A DNA stretch of 23,426 nt from Lachnospiraceae bacterium (GTDB taxonomy: Bacteria; Bacillota; Clostridia; Lachnospirales; Lachnospiraceae). Under the pieces are notes generated by a model. That model did not search any database and was not told where the DNA came from. It saw only the letters and a program-made list of their open reading frames with translations. Shown piece by piece: positions 1 to 9,100 of the stretch. The number at the start of each line of letters is the position of its first letter. Position 1 is the first letter of the stretch. A program made the translations under genes and the position numbers. The DNA lies in NCBI GenBank assembly GCA_017476305.1, contig JAFVAA010000925.1:1-23426 (forward strand), given 5' to 3'.

Positions 1-19
1 GAAATGGGGGTACAACAAA

Positions 20-514
20 ATGGCAACAGAAAAAGAACCAAAAAAGATCATAACATTCCTGGTATCTGAGTGTGGGGAATTTCACAACTATGGGGATTTT
101 TATGAGAACATCAAAACAATAGAACAGGCAAAACGACTTTATGAGAGGATTGATCCGGACAGGCTCAGTGCAATACCGGCAATCGGTATCCGGATACACA
201 CCGAAGGGACACCGGAGTATAAGGATGTGGAGTGGGATTTCTATTCGGGAAACCGGATCGATCTTGATATGTTAGAGTATCTTCCTCAGTTCACGGAATG
301 CCCGGAGGCGATGGCGGCATTAAAACAGCTTATGGATGCTTTCCCGAACGCAAATATATGTGGAAAATTGCCGGATGTATCGGAACCGGCAAAAGAAAAA
401 GCCTTTTCGTATGGTGCGGATGCATTTGAGGCACATCAGAAAAAGGAGAAATCGGCAGGATCAGGCAGGGAAACAAGAGGAAAGGTCGCAAGTACAGAAA
501 AAAAGAGCAGATAA
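20..514 (+). CDS. Conserved accessory protein of probable conjugative-element origin
   Basis: Encodes 164 residues of unknown function. The first ~110 residues form a compact domain starting ITFLVSECGEFHNYGDF, with a later DLDMLEYLPQF segment. From memory, this pattern (hydrophobic strand, ECxEFH, then an IPAIGI-IHT stretch and an aspartate-rich strand) resembles small domains found alone or inside large polyvalent proteins of Firmicutes conjugative elements; no catalytic residues are recognisable. The C-terminal ~40 residues are charged, rich in Lys, Glu and Ser, and probably disordered. The ATG at 20 follows a GGGGG run at 6-10, an acceptable ribosome binding site. A strong intrinsic terminator follows directly, so this is the last gene of its transcript. 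The family assignment is recollection, not a search result. Confidence 0.75.
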   Translation: MATEKEPKKIITFLVSECGEFHNYGDFYENIKTIEQAKRLYERIDPDRLSAIPAIGIRIHTEGTPEYKDVEWDFYSGNRIDLDMLEYLPQFTECPEAMAALKQLMDAFPNANICGKLPDVSEPAKEKAFSYGADAFEAHQKKEKSAGSGRETRGKVASTEKKSR

Positions 515-519
515 TAGAA

Positions 520-564
520 AGGCAGGCACACCGAGGTAGGGGATTGGGTGTGTCTGTCTTTTTT
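520..564 (+). terminator. Intrinsic terminator after the 20-514 gene
   Basis: A 13-bp stem pairs 520-532 with 547-559 (AGGCAGGCACACC against GGTGTGTCTGTCT, two G-U pairs), with a 14-base loop and a T run at 559-564. It sits six bases after the stop codon. Confidence 0.85.
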
Positions 565-617
565 ATTAAAATCTCTCTATTTGCTGACGATATATATTAT
601 AAAGAGGAGGTTGTGGT

Positions 618-1256
618 ATGACAATAAATAGTGTGATAAATGGAAATGCTTTTAGCAGTATTGCTAATATACGGAAACAGGCTGATGCGATTAAACAGCG
701 TGCAGAAGCTGCACGTAAAGTACGAAACGATGAACAAGAGAAAACAGGATTGATCCAAAATCCGGATACCGGCGAGATGGTGGAAATTTCGTCTATTTCA
801 GAGGAACAGCGGGAAAGATGGAATGACAGAGCAGAGATGAAAACGATAAGCCTCAATGATGCGTACATATTGTTTATGGCGGCTGATCCTCATGCGGAGG
901 AAGTGGAAGAAAATAAGGCTTTAGCAGCTAAAGCGGCAAAAATGCAAGAAAAAATGATGGCAGGAAAAGAACTGACAGGAGAAGAAAAAAACTTTTTGAA
1001 GGAACATTTTCCCGAACTTGCAGCAATGGCTGACCGTATGGAACAAGAGGCTAAGCAACTCGAAAAGAGTTTGCAGGGCTGCAAATCAGAGGATGAAGAA
1101 CGTCAAGTATATATGGACGCAAAAATGAGGATTATGAGCGGAACGAATAAAGAAGATGGTTCTATTCTATTTTTGTCGGCTGCTATTGATAAAGCATATT
1201 CACGGCATACAAAGAAAGGTTCTTCTTCTAACAACCAAATTGACCTTTGGGCATAA
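618..1256 (+). CDS. Hypothetical coiled-coil-rich protein
   Basis: Encodes a 212-residue protein that I do not recognise. It is highly charged and almost entirely helical in appearance. A Lys/Arg/Glu/Ala-rich stretch lies at about residues 15-40. A central region at about 90-165 has long runs of Glu, Lys, Ala and Met typical of coiled coil. A more polar C-terminal part ends in NQIDLWA. There is no signal peptide or membrane segment and no cysteine cluster. The ATG at 618 has an excellent ribosome binding site (AAAGAGGAGG at 601-610). It stands alone, between a terminator upstream and an AT-rich region downstream. Proteins of this composition are common among accessory genes of Lachnospiraceae; nothing in the sequence gives a role. 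Confidence 0.75.
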   Translation: MTINSVINGNAFSSIANIRKQADAIKQRAEAARKVRNDEQEKTGLIQNPDTGEMVEISSISEEQRERWNDRAEMKTISLNDAYILFMAADPHAEEVEENKALAAKAAKMQEKMMAGKELTGEEKNFLKEHFPELAAMADRMEQEAKQLEKSLQGCKSEDEERQVYMDAKMRIMSGTNKEDGSILFLSAAIDKAYSRHTKKGSSSNNQIDLWA

Positions 1257-1309
1257 CAAATAAAGGATGATTTTCAGAGTGATAATTTCAATCATTATAA
1301 GTCATATCG

Positions 1310-1351
1310 CAAAAAACACATCTATATGAGATTTCATAAATATGTTTTTTG
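1310..1351. terminator. Possible bidirectional terminator between convergent genes
   Basis: CAAAAAACA(C)AT at 1310-1321 can pair with ATGTTTTTTG at 1342-1351, with one bulged base. The arms are AT-rich and give a T run on either strand. It lies between the end of the 618-1256 gene and the end of the reverse-strand repressor remnant, as expected for a shared terminator. The stem is weak in GC, so confidence is low. Confidence 0.35.
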
Positions 1352-1380
1352 TTTTGTCAATGAAATGATGAGACATTAAA

Positions 1381-1599
1381 TCATTGCGGGTATCGCTTTT
1401 TCGTATTGGTCTTTCCCACAATGTAATCTATGCTTACATCATAGTAATCAGAAAGTTTCATCAAAAGATCGATTGGTATGGAACGGATGCCTTGTTCATA
1501 TCTTCTGTAAACTTCTCTCTGGCAGCCGAGAAGTTCCGCAATCTCTTGCTACGTTTTATCTTGGTCGATTCTTAAATCTTCAAGTCTTTGAAATTTCAT
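1381..1599 (-). pseudogene. XRE-family repressor interrupted by an amber codon
   Basis: Read on the reverse strand from ATG (1599-1597) to TGA (1383-1381) this is a 72-codon helix-turn-helix gene. It begins MKFQRLEDLRIDQDKT, meets TAG at codon 17 (1551-1549), then continues in frame as QEIAELLGCQREVYRRYEQG, ending SIDYIVGKTNTKKRYPQ. That is the standard Cro/CI fold of small Clostridia repressors, which usually have a glutamine codon at this point, so a single CAG-to-TAG transition explains it. A ribosome binding site (GCGAGG) precedes the ATG. It is divergent from the 1740-2297 gene, with a palindrome between them. It could be a pseudogene, a sequencing error or a suppressed amber; the rest of the frame is undecayed, so the lesion is recent or artificial. 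Confidence 0.8.
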
Positions 1600-1666
1600 A
1601 GCAAACCTCGCTTTTACATCATTTCTTAATGCTATATATTAACAAAGCCTTGCAATTTTATGTTCA

Positions 1667-1690
1667 ATATGCTACTATATGGTAGCATAT
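1667..1690. promoter_or_regulatory. Palindromic operator between divergent genes
   Basis: A 24-base inverted repeat, ATATGCTACTAT followed directly by ATGGTAGCATAT, has a single mismatch between half-sites. It sits between the reverse-strand XRE gene and the 1740 start, where a Cro/CI-type repressor would control both promoters. That the broken repressor binds here is inferred from position. Confidence 0.6.
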
Positions 1691-1739
1691 ATAAAATGAT
1701 ATATTTAGTTGCATTTATAATATTTTGAGGAGGAAGAAT

Positions 1740-2297
1740 ATGGATAATCAAATGGAAAAAATATTCATGGAACGTATTGACGCATTGGATGGCAAACTAA
1801 ATGAGGATGCCGAGTATGTGCGTTACGGAGAACAGTATCACTATTGGATGGAAGAATTAAAAAATTTGATAAAAAGGAATCATGAGGATAAAGAGATATT
1901 GATGCGGCTGGATGAGGCGGTAGGTAATTACAGCAGCAGATACGGTGAGGTTCTTTACAACTATGCTTTTCATGACGGCTTGGAAGTAGGAATGAACCAT
2001 GAAGATTACAATGGTAAAGATGACAGGAAATTCTGCACCCTGAGTGTGGAAGATATGATACATTTGATTTATATATATGATGCCTATAATATTCTATGTG
2101 ATACTCTCGTTGGCACAGTGTTAGCACCAGGGATGCGTGACGGGATTATAGGTGCTTTTAGCAGGATTCATACTGTTGTCGAAAAACATATTTCGCCAAA
2201 GTTAAAAAATGGAGATAACGCGGTAGGACATCAGATTTTGGATGATACTACGAAGGAGCCGGAAGAACGTGCGAAAATACTTATGGAAATAAATTAA
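1740..2297 (+). CDS. Hypothetical protein, possibly DUF6809-like
   Basis: The start is set at ATG 1740 because AGGAGG (1728-1733) lies just upstream; a TTG at 1725 in the same frame would place that ribosome binding site inside the gene. The product is 185 residues, acidic and helical, with no membrane segment or signal peptide. The first ~85 residues (an N-terminal helix, a YRxxxxxYxYWMEEL-like second helix, then LDEAVGNYSSRYGEVLYNYAFHDGLEVGM) resemble in layout the short helical proteins annotated DUF6809 in Firmicutes; this is recalled, not searched. The remaining ~100 residues are unfamiliar. It is divergent from the broken XRE gene and probably controlled through the palindrome at 1667-1690. 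A strong terminator ends the unit. No function is known. Confidence 0.7.
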   Translation: MDNQMEKIFMERIDALDGKLNEDAEYVRYGEQYHYWMEELKNLIKRNHEDKEILMRLDEAVGNYSSRYGEVLYNYAFHDGLEVGMNHEDYNGKDDRKFCTLSVEDMIHLIYIYDAYNILCDTLVGTVLAPGMRDGIIGAFSRIHTVVEKHISPKLKNGDNAVGHQILDDTTKEPEERAKILMEIN

Positions 2298-2321
2298 ACG
2301 AACAACAGAAGTACTATCGTT

Positions 2322-2371
2322 AAAAAGTGCAGATTCCTAAAATGTTTTTGGGGATATATCTGTACTTTTTT
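2322..2371 (+). terminator. Intrinsic terminator after the 1740-2297 gene
   Basis: AAAAAGTGCAGAT at 2322-2334 pairs with ATCTGTACTTTTT at 2358-2370 (13 bp, one G-U), giving a U-rich 3' side that continues into TTGTTTT. Confidence 0.8.
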
Positions 2372-2435
2372 GTTTTATAAAGTAAATATATGAAAGTTAA
2401 AATAATATTAAATTTTCATAAAATACGCATTTATC

Positions 2436-2464
2436 TTGCATATTCCGATAAAACATGATATGAT
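2436..2464 (+). promoter_or_regulatory. Sigma-A promoter upstream of the kinase operon
   Basis: TTGCAT (2436-2441), a 17-base spacer and TATGAT (2459-2464). This is the best promoter in the 537-base gap before HK1. Transcription would begin near 2471, leaving a leader of about 360 bases to the HK1 start that contains a terminator-like hairpin. Confidence 0.6.
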
Positions 2465-2574
2465 AATGTAGATTATTTGTACTCGGACGCACTTTTTGTG
2501 TTGCGTTTCGATTGTTAAATGGTGTAGTTAAAAAGAAAGAAATGTATGAATTTTGTTAAAATAAATAAAAAGGA

Positions 2575-2603
2575 TTGACAAAGAATGTGAGGTAGTTGAC
2601 AAT
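2575..2603 (+). promoter_or_regulatory. Second candidate promoter in the leader
   Basis: A consensus -35 TTGACA (2575-2580) with a weak -10 GACAAT (2598-2603) at 17 bases. A second TTGACA overlaps the -10 (2596-2601). The start point would fall on the (GACA) repeat. Weaker than the promoter at 2436-2464 because of the poor -10. Confidence 0.4.
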
Positions 2604-2607
2604 GTTT

Positions 2608-2630
2608 GACAGACAGACAGACAGGCAGGC
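2608..2630 (+). repeat. Short (GACA)4-GGCA tandem repeat
   Basis: Four perfect GACA units (2608-2623) followed by GGCA and GGC. The repeat lies just downstream of the candidate -10 at 2598-2603, where unit gain or loss would change the transcript start or leader. Confidence 0.7.
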
Positions 2631-2669
2631 GTAGAGACTGCCCTTAATTTGTTATACATTTTTCATGTG

Positions 2670-2714
2670 AACCATTTATGGGGAGGTAATTATTTCTTCC
2701 GTAAATGGTTTTTT
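2670..2714 (+). terminator. Leader terminator or attenuator before HK1
   Basis: AACCATTTATGG (2670-2681) pairs with CCGTAAATGGTT (2699-2710), 12 bp with one G-U, followed by T (2709-2714). It lies downstream of both candidate promoters and 121 bases before the HK1 start. It would therefore end a short leader RNA unless read through. A small hairpin GGCAG (2624-2628) / CTGCC (2638-2642) precedes it. I do not recognise a known riboswitch class here. Confidence 0.65.
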
Positions 2715-2834
2715 ACATTGTAGTTAGTGAAATAAAGATAACAGTAAATGCACATTTGATATGAGAATGGTGAGTTTAAGAGGCATAAGCGGTCATCGCT
2801 ACGCCACGGTAGTAGTTCGAGTTGGAGGTTCATT
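2715..2834 (+). other. Unassigned 3' part of the HK1 leader
   Basis: About 120 bases with no reading frame of note. It ends in the GGAGG (2824-2828) that serves HK1. A GC-richer patch (about 2780-2815) contains only weak, short pairings such as CTAC/GTAG. No convincing promoter was found here, which supports transcription from upstream. Confidence 0.4.
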
Positions 2835-5800
2835 ATGAGAAATACAATATGGAAAACTCAGATCAGGCGATTCATGGCACTCTTGCTGTGTTTTGTACTG
2901 GCTGTAATCTGTGCTGAGCCAATCAGTGCATCTGCGGTCGATAGTGCGAAAAAGACTGTGCGGGTAGGCTGGTTTGATTCAGCTTTTAACACGATTGATC
3001 AATTCGGACGCAAATCCGGTTATGCCTATGAGTATCAGCAGAAAATTGCTGCGTATTCAGGGTGGGATTATGAGTATGTGACCGGAAGCTGGCCGGAGCT
3101 GTATCAAATGCTGATAGATGGAGAGATTGATCTTTTATCTGATGTCTCTTTCACGCCGGAACGGTCGGAGCGCATGCTGTTTTCTGCCCAGCCTATGGGG
3201 ACGGAGACATATTATATCTATATTTCCCCGGAAAGCAGCAGTGGCATTTCCTATGAGGATTTAAGTTCTCTGAACGGAAAAAGAGTCGGTGTTAACAAAG
3301 ACAGCGTACAGAAAGATCTTTTTTTGGATTGGATCAAGGAACACCATATTCAAGTGGAAATGGTGGATCTTGTTACTGATGAGGACGAATCCGTTGATAT
3401 GCTTTTAAGCGGTGAGATTGATGCCTATGTCGGACTTGATGTTTACGGAGGATTTTGGAATATTCTCCCGGTCTGTAAAATCGCATCCTCGGATTATTTC
3501 TTCGCGGTCAGCAAATCCCGGACCGAGCTTCTTGAGGAGCTGGATGCTGCCATGAGCCGGATTCAAGATGAAAACAGATATTATAATGAGCAGCTTCAGG
3601 GAAAGTATTTCGATGCGGCCAGTTCCAGCCTGTATCTCACTCCGAGCGAGCGAACCTGGCTGGCTGACCACGGAAAGGTTCGGGTGGGTTATCGTGACAA
3701 CTACCTTGCCTTTTGCGCGGCAGATCCGGAAACGGGTGAGCTTACAGGTGCATTGAAGGAGTATCTGGATTATGCATCCCGCAGCATTGAGGGCGGTGAG
3801 CTTACCTTTGAGCCTATTGCCTTTCCAACAACGGAAGATGCGTTGAAGGCTCTGAAAAACGGTGAGATAGACTGTGTTTTTCCTGTGATTCTCACGCCTT
3901 ATGACGGAGAGCAGGAGGATCTCCTGGCTGTTTCGACACCGATAGAAAGTGAAATGTATGCTGTGGTGAGGACTTCCGACAGGAGTGATTTTTCCTTAAA
4001 CGGAGAGGTCGCCGTTGCGGTGAACAAGGGAAATCCCAGCTATGAAACCTTTTTGATGGACAACTTCCCGGATTGGGAGCGCGTCTATTTTGAAACCAGT
4101 GAAGACTGCCTGCGAGGAATCTCGGAGGGAGAGGCTGACTGTATCCTCATGAGCAATTATCGCATCGACAGGATCACGGCACTTATGGAACGGTACAAGT
4201 TATCTGCCCTGTCCACCGGTACCGACATGGTGGAATATTTTGCCGTACAAAGGGAAAACGGTGAGTTGTATTCCATCTTGAACAAGGCAACCTCGCTTGT
4301 CCCGGCTTCCGTTGTCAATGCGGCACTGACACACTATTCTTTTGTGGAACAGAAAGTCACGCTGGCAGAATTCCTGAAAAACAATATGCTGTCAGTACTT
4401 ACCGTTTTTGGCATTGTTCTGGCTGTGATTTTGGCACTTCTCCTCCGAAGCAGGCGTTCCGAACGCAAGACACGCAGTGCGCTCGGCAGAATTGAGGAGT
4501 TGAACGGAGAGCAGGAAAAACGTCTGGAAGAGATTGCGGCGTTGAATACAGAATTGGAGAAAAGCCAGGAGAATCTCCGGCACGCGCTGGCTGCTTCGGA
4601 GCAGGCCAGCCGCGCAAAAAGCTCATTCTTAAGCACAATGTCCCATGAGATCCGCACACCTATGAACGCCATTATCGGGCTGAACAGAATTGCCCTGGGG
4701 GATCCTGACCTTTCCCCGAAGGTCCGGGAGCATCTGGAGAAGATGGATGGCAGTGCGAAACACCTGCTGGGGCTAATCAACAACATCCTGGATGTGAGCC
4801 GGATCGAAAGCGGTCGCATGACTTTGACCAAAGAGGAGTTTTCTTTCAGCAAAATGCTGGAACAGATCAACACCATGATCGGTGCACAGTGTCAGGAAAA
4901 GGGGCTGCAATACGACTGTACGATGACGGGCCAGGTCGGCGAGTATTTCGTGGGTGACGAGATGAAGCTCAAGCAGGTATTCATCAACATACTGGGAAAT
5001 GCAGTGAAATTTACAAATGCACCCGGGCAGATTACTTTCACTATCGAACAGACTGCAATATTTGAGAATCAGGAAACCCTGCGCTTTGACATTCAGGACA
5101 CCGGTATCGGAATTGACAAGGAGTATCTTCCCAGAATTTTTGACGCTTTCACACAGGAGGACCAGACTGCCACAAATCGGTACGGTGGCACCGGACTCGG
5201 TCTGACTATCACCAAGAATATCGTGGAACTGATGAACGGTACGATATCTGTGGAGAGCACCCAGGGTGCGGGCAGCACCTTTACCGTACAGATCACGCTG
5301 CAAAGGAGTGAGAAGAAGGAGCCTCCCGCAGTGGGGCCAAGTCCTGATACATACAGGGTGCTGATTGTAGATGACGATCCTGTGGCCTGCGAACACGCCA
5401 GGCTGGTCCTGGACGAGGTGGGCATTACGTCAGATGTCTGTGTGGATGGCGAAGATGCCATACGGCAAATCGGTCTGCACCAGGCCAGGCAGGAACCCTA
5501 TAACCTGATCCTCGTGGACTGGAAGATGCCGGAAATGGACGGACTGACCTTGACACGTGAGATCCGTAAACTCTATCATGGCGACGCTGCTGTGGTCATT
5601 CTTACAGCCTATAATTGGGAGGATATTGCAGATGAGGCTCTGGATGCCGGAGTGGACAGCTTTCTATCAAAGCCTCTGTTCCCTACCACCGTTATGCAGC
5701 AGTTCGCAAAGGTAATGCAAAGCAGACTTGACGGTCAGGGGGAGGTTCACCGGACAGAGCTTTCCGGCAGGCACATCCTGATGGCTGAGGATGTGTTCAT

Positions 5801-6146
5801 CAATGCTGAGATTCTGAAAGAAATTCTCTCCATGAAAGAAATGGAAACTGAGCATGCAGAAAATGGTCAGGCTGCGGTGGAAATGTTTTCCGCCTCAGAG
5901 ATTGGTCACTTTGATGCAGTGCTGATGGACATCCGAATGCCTGTCATGGACGGACTGGATGCCGCCAGAGCAATCCGTGGGATGGATCGGCCGGATGCCA
6001 AAACAGTCCCGATCATAGCATTGACGGCCAACGCCTTTGACGAAGATGTGCAGCGTTCCCTACAAGCGGGCATGAACGCACACCTGACCAAGCCTGTAGA
6101 TCCGGACCGCCTTTATGACACTATAGAAAGATTGATTCAAGATTAA
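2835..6146 (+). CDS. Hybrid histidine kinase with two periplasmic-binding-protein sensor domains (HK1)
   Basis: A 1103-residue BvgS/EvgS-like membrane kinase. A signal peptide (about 1-34) leads into two SBP_bac_3-type solute-binding domains outside the membrane: about 41-265, opening VRVGWFD, and about 285-505, opening VRVGYRDNY. One transmembrane helix (about 518-539) and a coiled-coil linker follow. HisKA has His604 in SHEIRTPMN; the ATPase has Asn722, DTGIGI at 755 and GGTGLGL at 784. Two receiver domains follow, with Asp895 (LVDWKMP) and Asp1032 (LMDIRMP). SBP_bac_3 domains usually bind amino acids or similar polar solutes, so an amino-acid sensor is likely, ligand unknown. The ATG at 2835 has GGAGG at 2824-2828. 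There is no DNA-binding output or HPt domain. It heads a co-directional kinase array. Confidence 0.93.
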   Translation: MRNTIWKTQIRRFMALLLCFVLAVICAEPISASAVDSAKKTVRVGWFDSAFNTIDQFGRKSGYAYEYQQKIAAYSGWDYEYVTGSWPELYQMLIDGEIDLLSDVSFTPERSERMLFSAQPMGTETYYIYISPESSSGISYEDLSSLNGKRVGVNKDSVQKDLFLDWIKEHHIQVEMVDLVTDEDESVDMLLSGEIDAYVGLDVYGGFWNILPVCKIASSDYFFAVSKSRTELLEELDAAMSRIQDENRYYNEQLQGKYFDAASSSLYLTPSERTWLADHGKVRVGYRDNYLAFCAADPETGELTGALKEYLDYASRSIEGGELTFEPIAFPTTEDALKALKNGEIDCVFPVILTPYDGEQEDLLAVSTPIESEMYAVVRTSDRSDFSLNGEVAVAVNKGNPSYETFLMDNFPDWERVYFETSEDCLRGISEGEADCILMSNYRIDRITALMERYKLSALSTGTDMVEYFAVQRENGELYSILNKATSLVPASVVNAALTHYSFVEQKVTLAEFLKNNMLSVLTVFGIVLAVILALLLRSRRSERKTRSALGRIEELNGEQEKRLEEIAALNTELEKSQENLRHALAASEQASRAKSSFLSTMSHEIRTPMNAIIGLNRIALGDPDLSPKVREHLEKMDGSAKHLLGLINNILDVSRIESGRMTLTKEEFSFSKMLEQINTMIGAQCQEKGLQYDCTMTGQVGEYFVGDEMKLKQVFINILGNAVKFTNAPGQITFTIEQTAIFENQETLRFDIQDTGIGIDKEYLPRIFDAFTQEDQTATNRYGGTGLGLTITKNIVELMNGTISVESTQGAGSTFTVQITLQRSEKKEPPAVGPSPDTYRVLIVDDDPVACEHARLVLDEVGITSDVCVDGEDAIRQIGLHQARQEPYNLILVDWKMPEMDGLTLTREIRKLYHGDAAVVILTAYNWEDIADEALDAGVDSFLSKPLFPTTVMQQFAKVMQSRLDGQGEVHRTELSGRHILMAEDVFINAEILKEILSMKEMETEHAENGQAAVEMFSASEIGHFDAVLMDIRMPVMDGLDAARAIRGMDRPDAKTVPIIALTANAFDEDVQRSLQAGMNAHLTKPVDPDRLYDTIERLIQD

Positions 6147-6177
6147 GTAATTGGAAAGATTTGATTGGAGGTTAAAG

Positions 6178-9100
6178 ATGAATCGTGATAGGAACGGTGC
6201 CACGCCGCACGGGCCACGCATTCGTGCGATTAACATAGTGAGTGCATTGTTTGCCATCTTGATCGCAGTTCTTCTTATCCTGTCGTCACGCTGGTTTGAT
6301 AAAGCGTATGAGGATGCGAGAGGAGCCACGGAGAAATATGTCACCTCAGAGATGGCTGCTACGATGCTCAAACAGAGTTCTGACAATCTCACGACGCAGG
6401 TGCGTTTATATACAATTACACAGGATCCCGACTATCTCCGTGCTTATTTTGCGGAGGTGGCGACATCGAATCGTGAGAAGGCGGTTGAAACGCTGCATCA
6501 GTATCTTTCCGATACGGAGGCTTACGGCGATTTGGAAAATGCGCTGGAAAACTCCGTGGAACTGATGGAACGGGAGTACTATGCGATGGTGTTGGTTTTG
6601 GACGCAACCGATGGTCAGATAGAACCCGGCATGGAGGCTCTGGAAACTGTCAAGCTGACCGCAAAAGATCAAAGCCTCGATGCATCAGAGAAGCTCGCCC
6701 TGGCAATCACGCTCACACATGGGGAAGAATATCAGCGGTATGACAGCAAGATTGACGAGTATGTGAATCTATGCGTCGAGAGTCTGCGCATGGATCAGGA
6801 AAAGGAGCAAAGCGAGAGTGTTTTAGCGTTAGCACGTATGAGGATAAACCAATATGTGTGTGTACTGTTTCTTGTGATCGCCATTCTTTTACAAGGTATA
6901 TTGACGAATATATATATTGTCCGTCCTATTGATGGGAGTGTGAAGCTTCTCTCCGAGGATCAGTCGCTTATGCTGCGTGGCGCCTATGAGATTCAGTATC
7001 TTGAAAGTGCTTACAACAGTATGTATGAACAGAAACTTGAACGTAAAGAGCAGGAGCAGATCCTTTATGACAGTATGCTTGAACATTTTAATTCCATCTC
7101 GGATGAAAGTCTGACCGTCATCCGGTCGAACATGACGACAGGGTTAATTGAGGAAATCAGGGGGCATGACCTCTATCCGTCTGATTATGTGGGCAATACG
7201 ATAGCTGCCTATGCCCAAAGCCGTCTTGATAACCTCCTTGTCGAGGAGGACAAGGAAATTTACACACAGACCTTTGATATGGAAAAATTGGTCGAGCGCA
7301 GTGCACGTGGGGAAGGTGCTGCGACGATGGTAGCATTTACCCGCCGTCCGTCAGGCAGACAGTGTTTTGTCAAATATTCCGGCTCGGCGAGCCGGAATCC
7401 TTTGACGGGCGATGTGGATGCATTCGGTACGGAGACGGAATATAATTATGAAATGGTAAACGAAGTGCTTGACGGGAAGGTTCTTGCCGAGCAGTATGAT
7501 ATGATCGCCTATCTGGTGAGCGGATACTATGGTGTGACGATCGGGGATGCGACGAGTAAGAAACGGGGAAGTATTTTCCCAAAAGAGCCGAGCGGGATTT
7601 ATACAGATTATATCACAGATCAGGTACTGCCCGTCCTGGTGGGGGATGAGAAGGAAAAGGAGAAGACTTGTAAGGCGTTATCCTTTGAAACAATAGAGAG
7701 TGAGCTGCTTGAAAACGAGCCTTACATAGTAGATGTTGACTGTGAGATTGATGGAGAAATATTCAACAAGCGGTTCATGTATTATACCGTGGATCGGGAA
7801 AAACATTTTTATATGCTCCTAAAATCTGACATTACAGACGTACTGCGCAAGCAGAGAGAACATAATGAGTTACTTGCAGATGCACTTTTTGAGGCGGAAC
7901 AGGCGAATATTGCAAAAACAGCATTCCTGTCCTCAATGAGCCATGAGATACGAACTCCGATGAATGCGATCATAGGTCTTGACAGTATTGCATTAAAGGA
8001 TCCTGACATTTCAGAACAAACGAGAGAATATCTGACAAAGATAGGTGGCAGCGCAAAGCATCTGCTGAACCTGATAAATGACATATTGGATATGAGCCGG
8101 ATCGAGAGCGGCAGGATGGTTCTTAGCAATGAGGAGTTTTCGTTCCGCGAGATGCTGGAACAGATTAACACCATGATCAACGGGCAATGTCAGGATAAGG
8201 GACTTTCCTATGATTGTCGGATTTTAGGCTTGGTGGATGATTACTACATCGGCGACGATATGAAGCTGAAGCAGGTTCTCATCAACATCCTCGGAAATTC
8301 CGTCAAGTTCACACCGGAAGGCGGTACGGTGTCCTTTTCTGTGGAGAAAGTGGCACAGTTTGAGGATAAGGCGACGATGCGCTTTGTGATGAAAGATACC
8401 GGCATCGGAATGGACAAGGAATATCTGCCGAAAATTTTTGAGGCGTTCTCGCAGGAGGATTCCGGTAAGGCAAACAAGTATGGCAGTACGGGGCTGGGTA
8501 TGGCGATTACAAAAAACATCGTGGAGATGATGAATGGCGACATTGCGGTGGAAAGCGAAAAAGGCGCAGGTACCACATTTACTGTGACAGTTACCTTAAA
8601 AAAGACGGATAAAAAGGCAGGCTATGCGGACAACATACGACCACAGGATATGCGTATCCTTGTAGTCGATGATGACGAGGTTGATTGTGAACATGCACGT
8701 CTCATTTTGGGGGAGATAGGAATTTCTGCAGATGTAAGTTTAAGTGGTACAGAGGCAATCGAGAAGGTAAGGCTTGCTCACGCAAGGCAGGAGTCTTATA
8801 ATCTGATTCTCGTAGACTGGAAGATGCCAAAACAGGATGGGATCGAGGTAACAAGAAAAATCAGGGAGATTGTGGGGGACGATTCTGCCATCATTATTCT
8901 TACGGCATATAGTTGGGATGATGTGAAGGAGGAGGCACTTGAGGCAGGTGTAGACAACTTTATGGCAAAGCCACTGTTTGCAACCGGAGTATTGGATGAA
9001 TTTCAGGCAGCTATTCAAAAGAAGAACATTGGAAAGCCAGAAGAAGTACACCGGGCGGAACTTTCCGGGCGGCGTATCTTACTGGCGGAGGATGTGATGA

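Noticed and set aside
1384..1575. Forward frame of 63 residues
   Set aside because: It is the complement of the reverse-strand XRE repressor remnant, which has clear family motifs.
2608..2630. CRISPR-like repeats
   Set aside because: The repeats are 4-base tandem units with no spacers; this is a microsatellite.
2470..2834. A c-di-GMP or other known riboswitch in the HK1 leader
   Set aside because: The leader lacks the conserved bases and tetraloop-receptor pattern of c-di-GMP classes, and I could not match any other class.
4334..5461. Long reverse-strand frames opposite HK1 (and similar ones opposite HK2-HK5)
   Set aside because: They lie antisense to well-supported kinase domains, lack ribosome binding sites, and have Ser/Arg/Leu-rich composition typical of the complement of conserved coding DNA.
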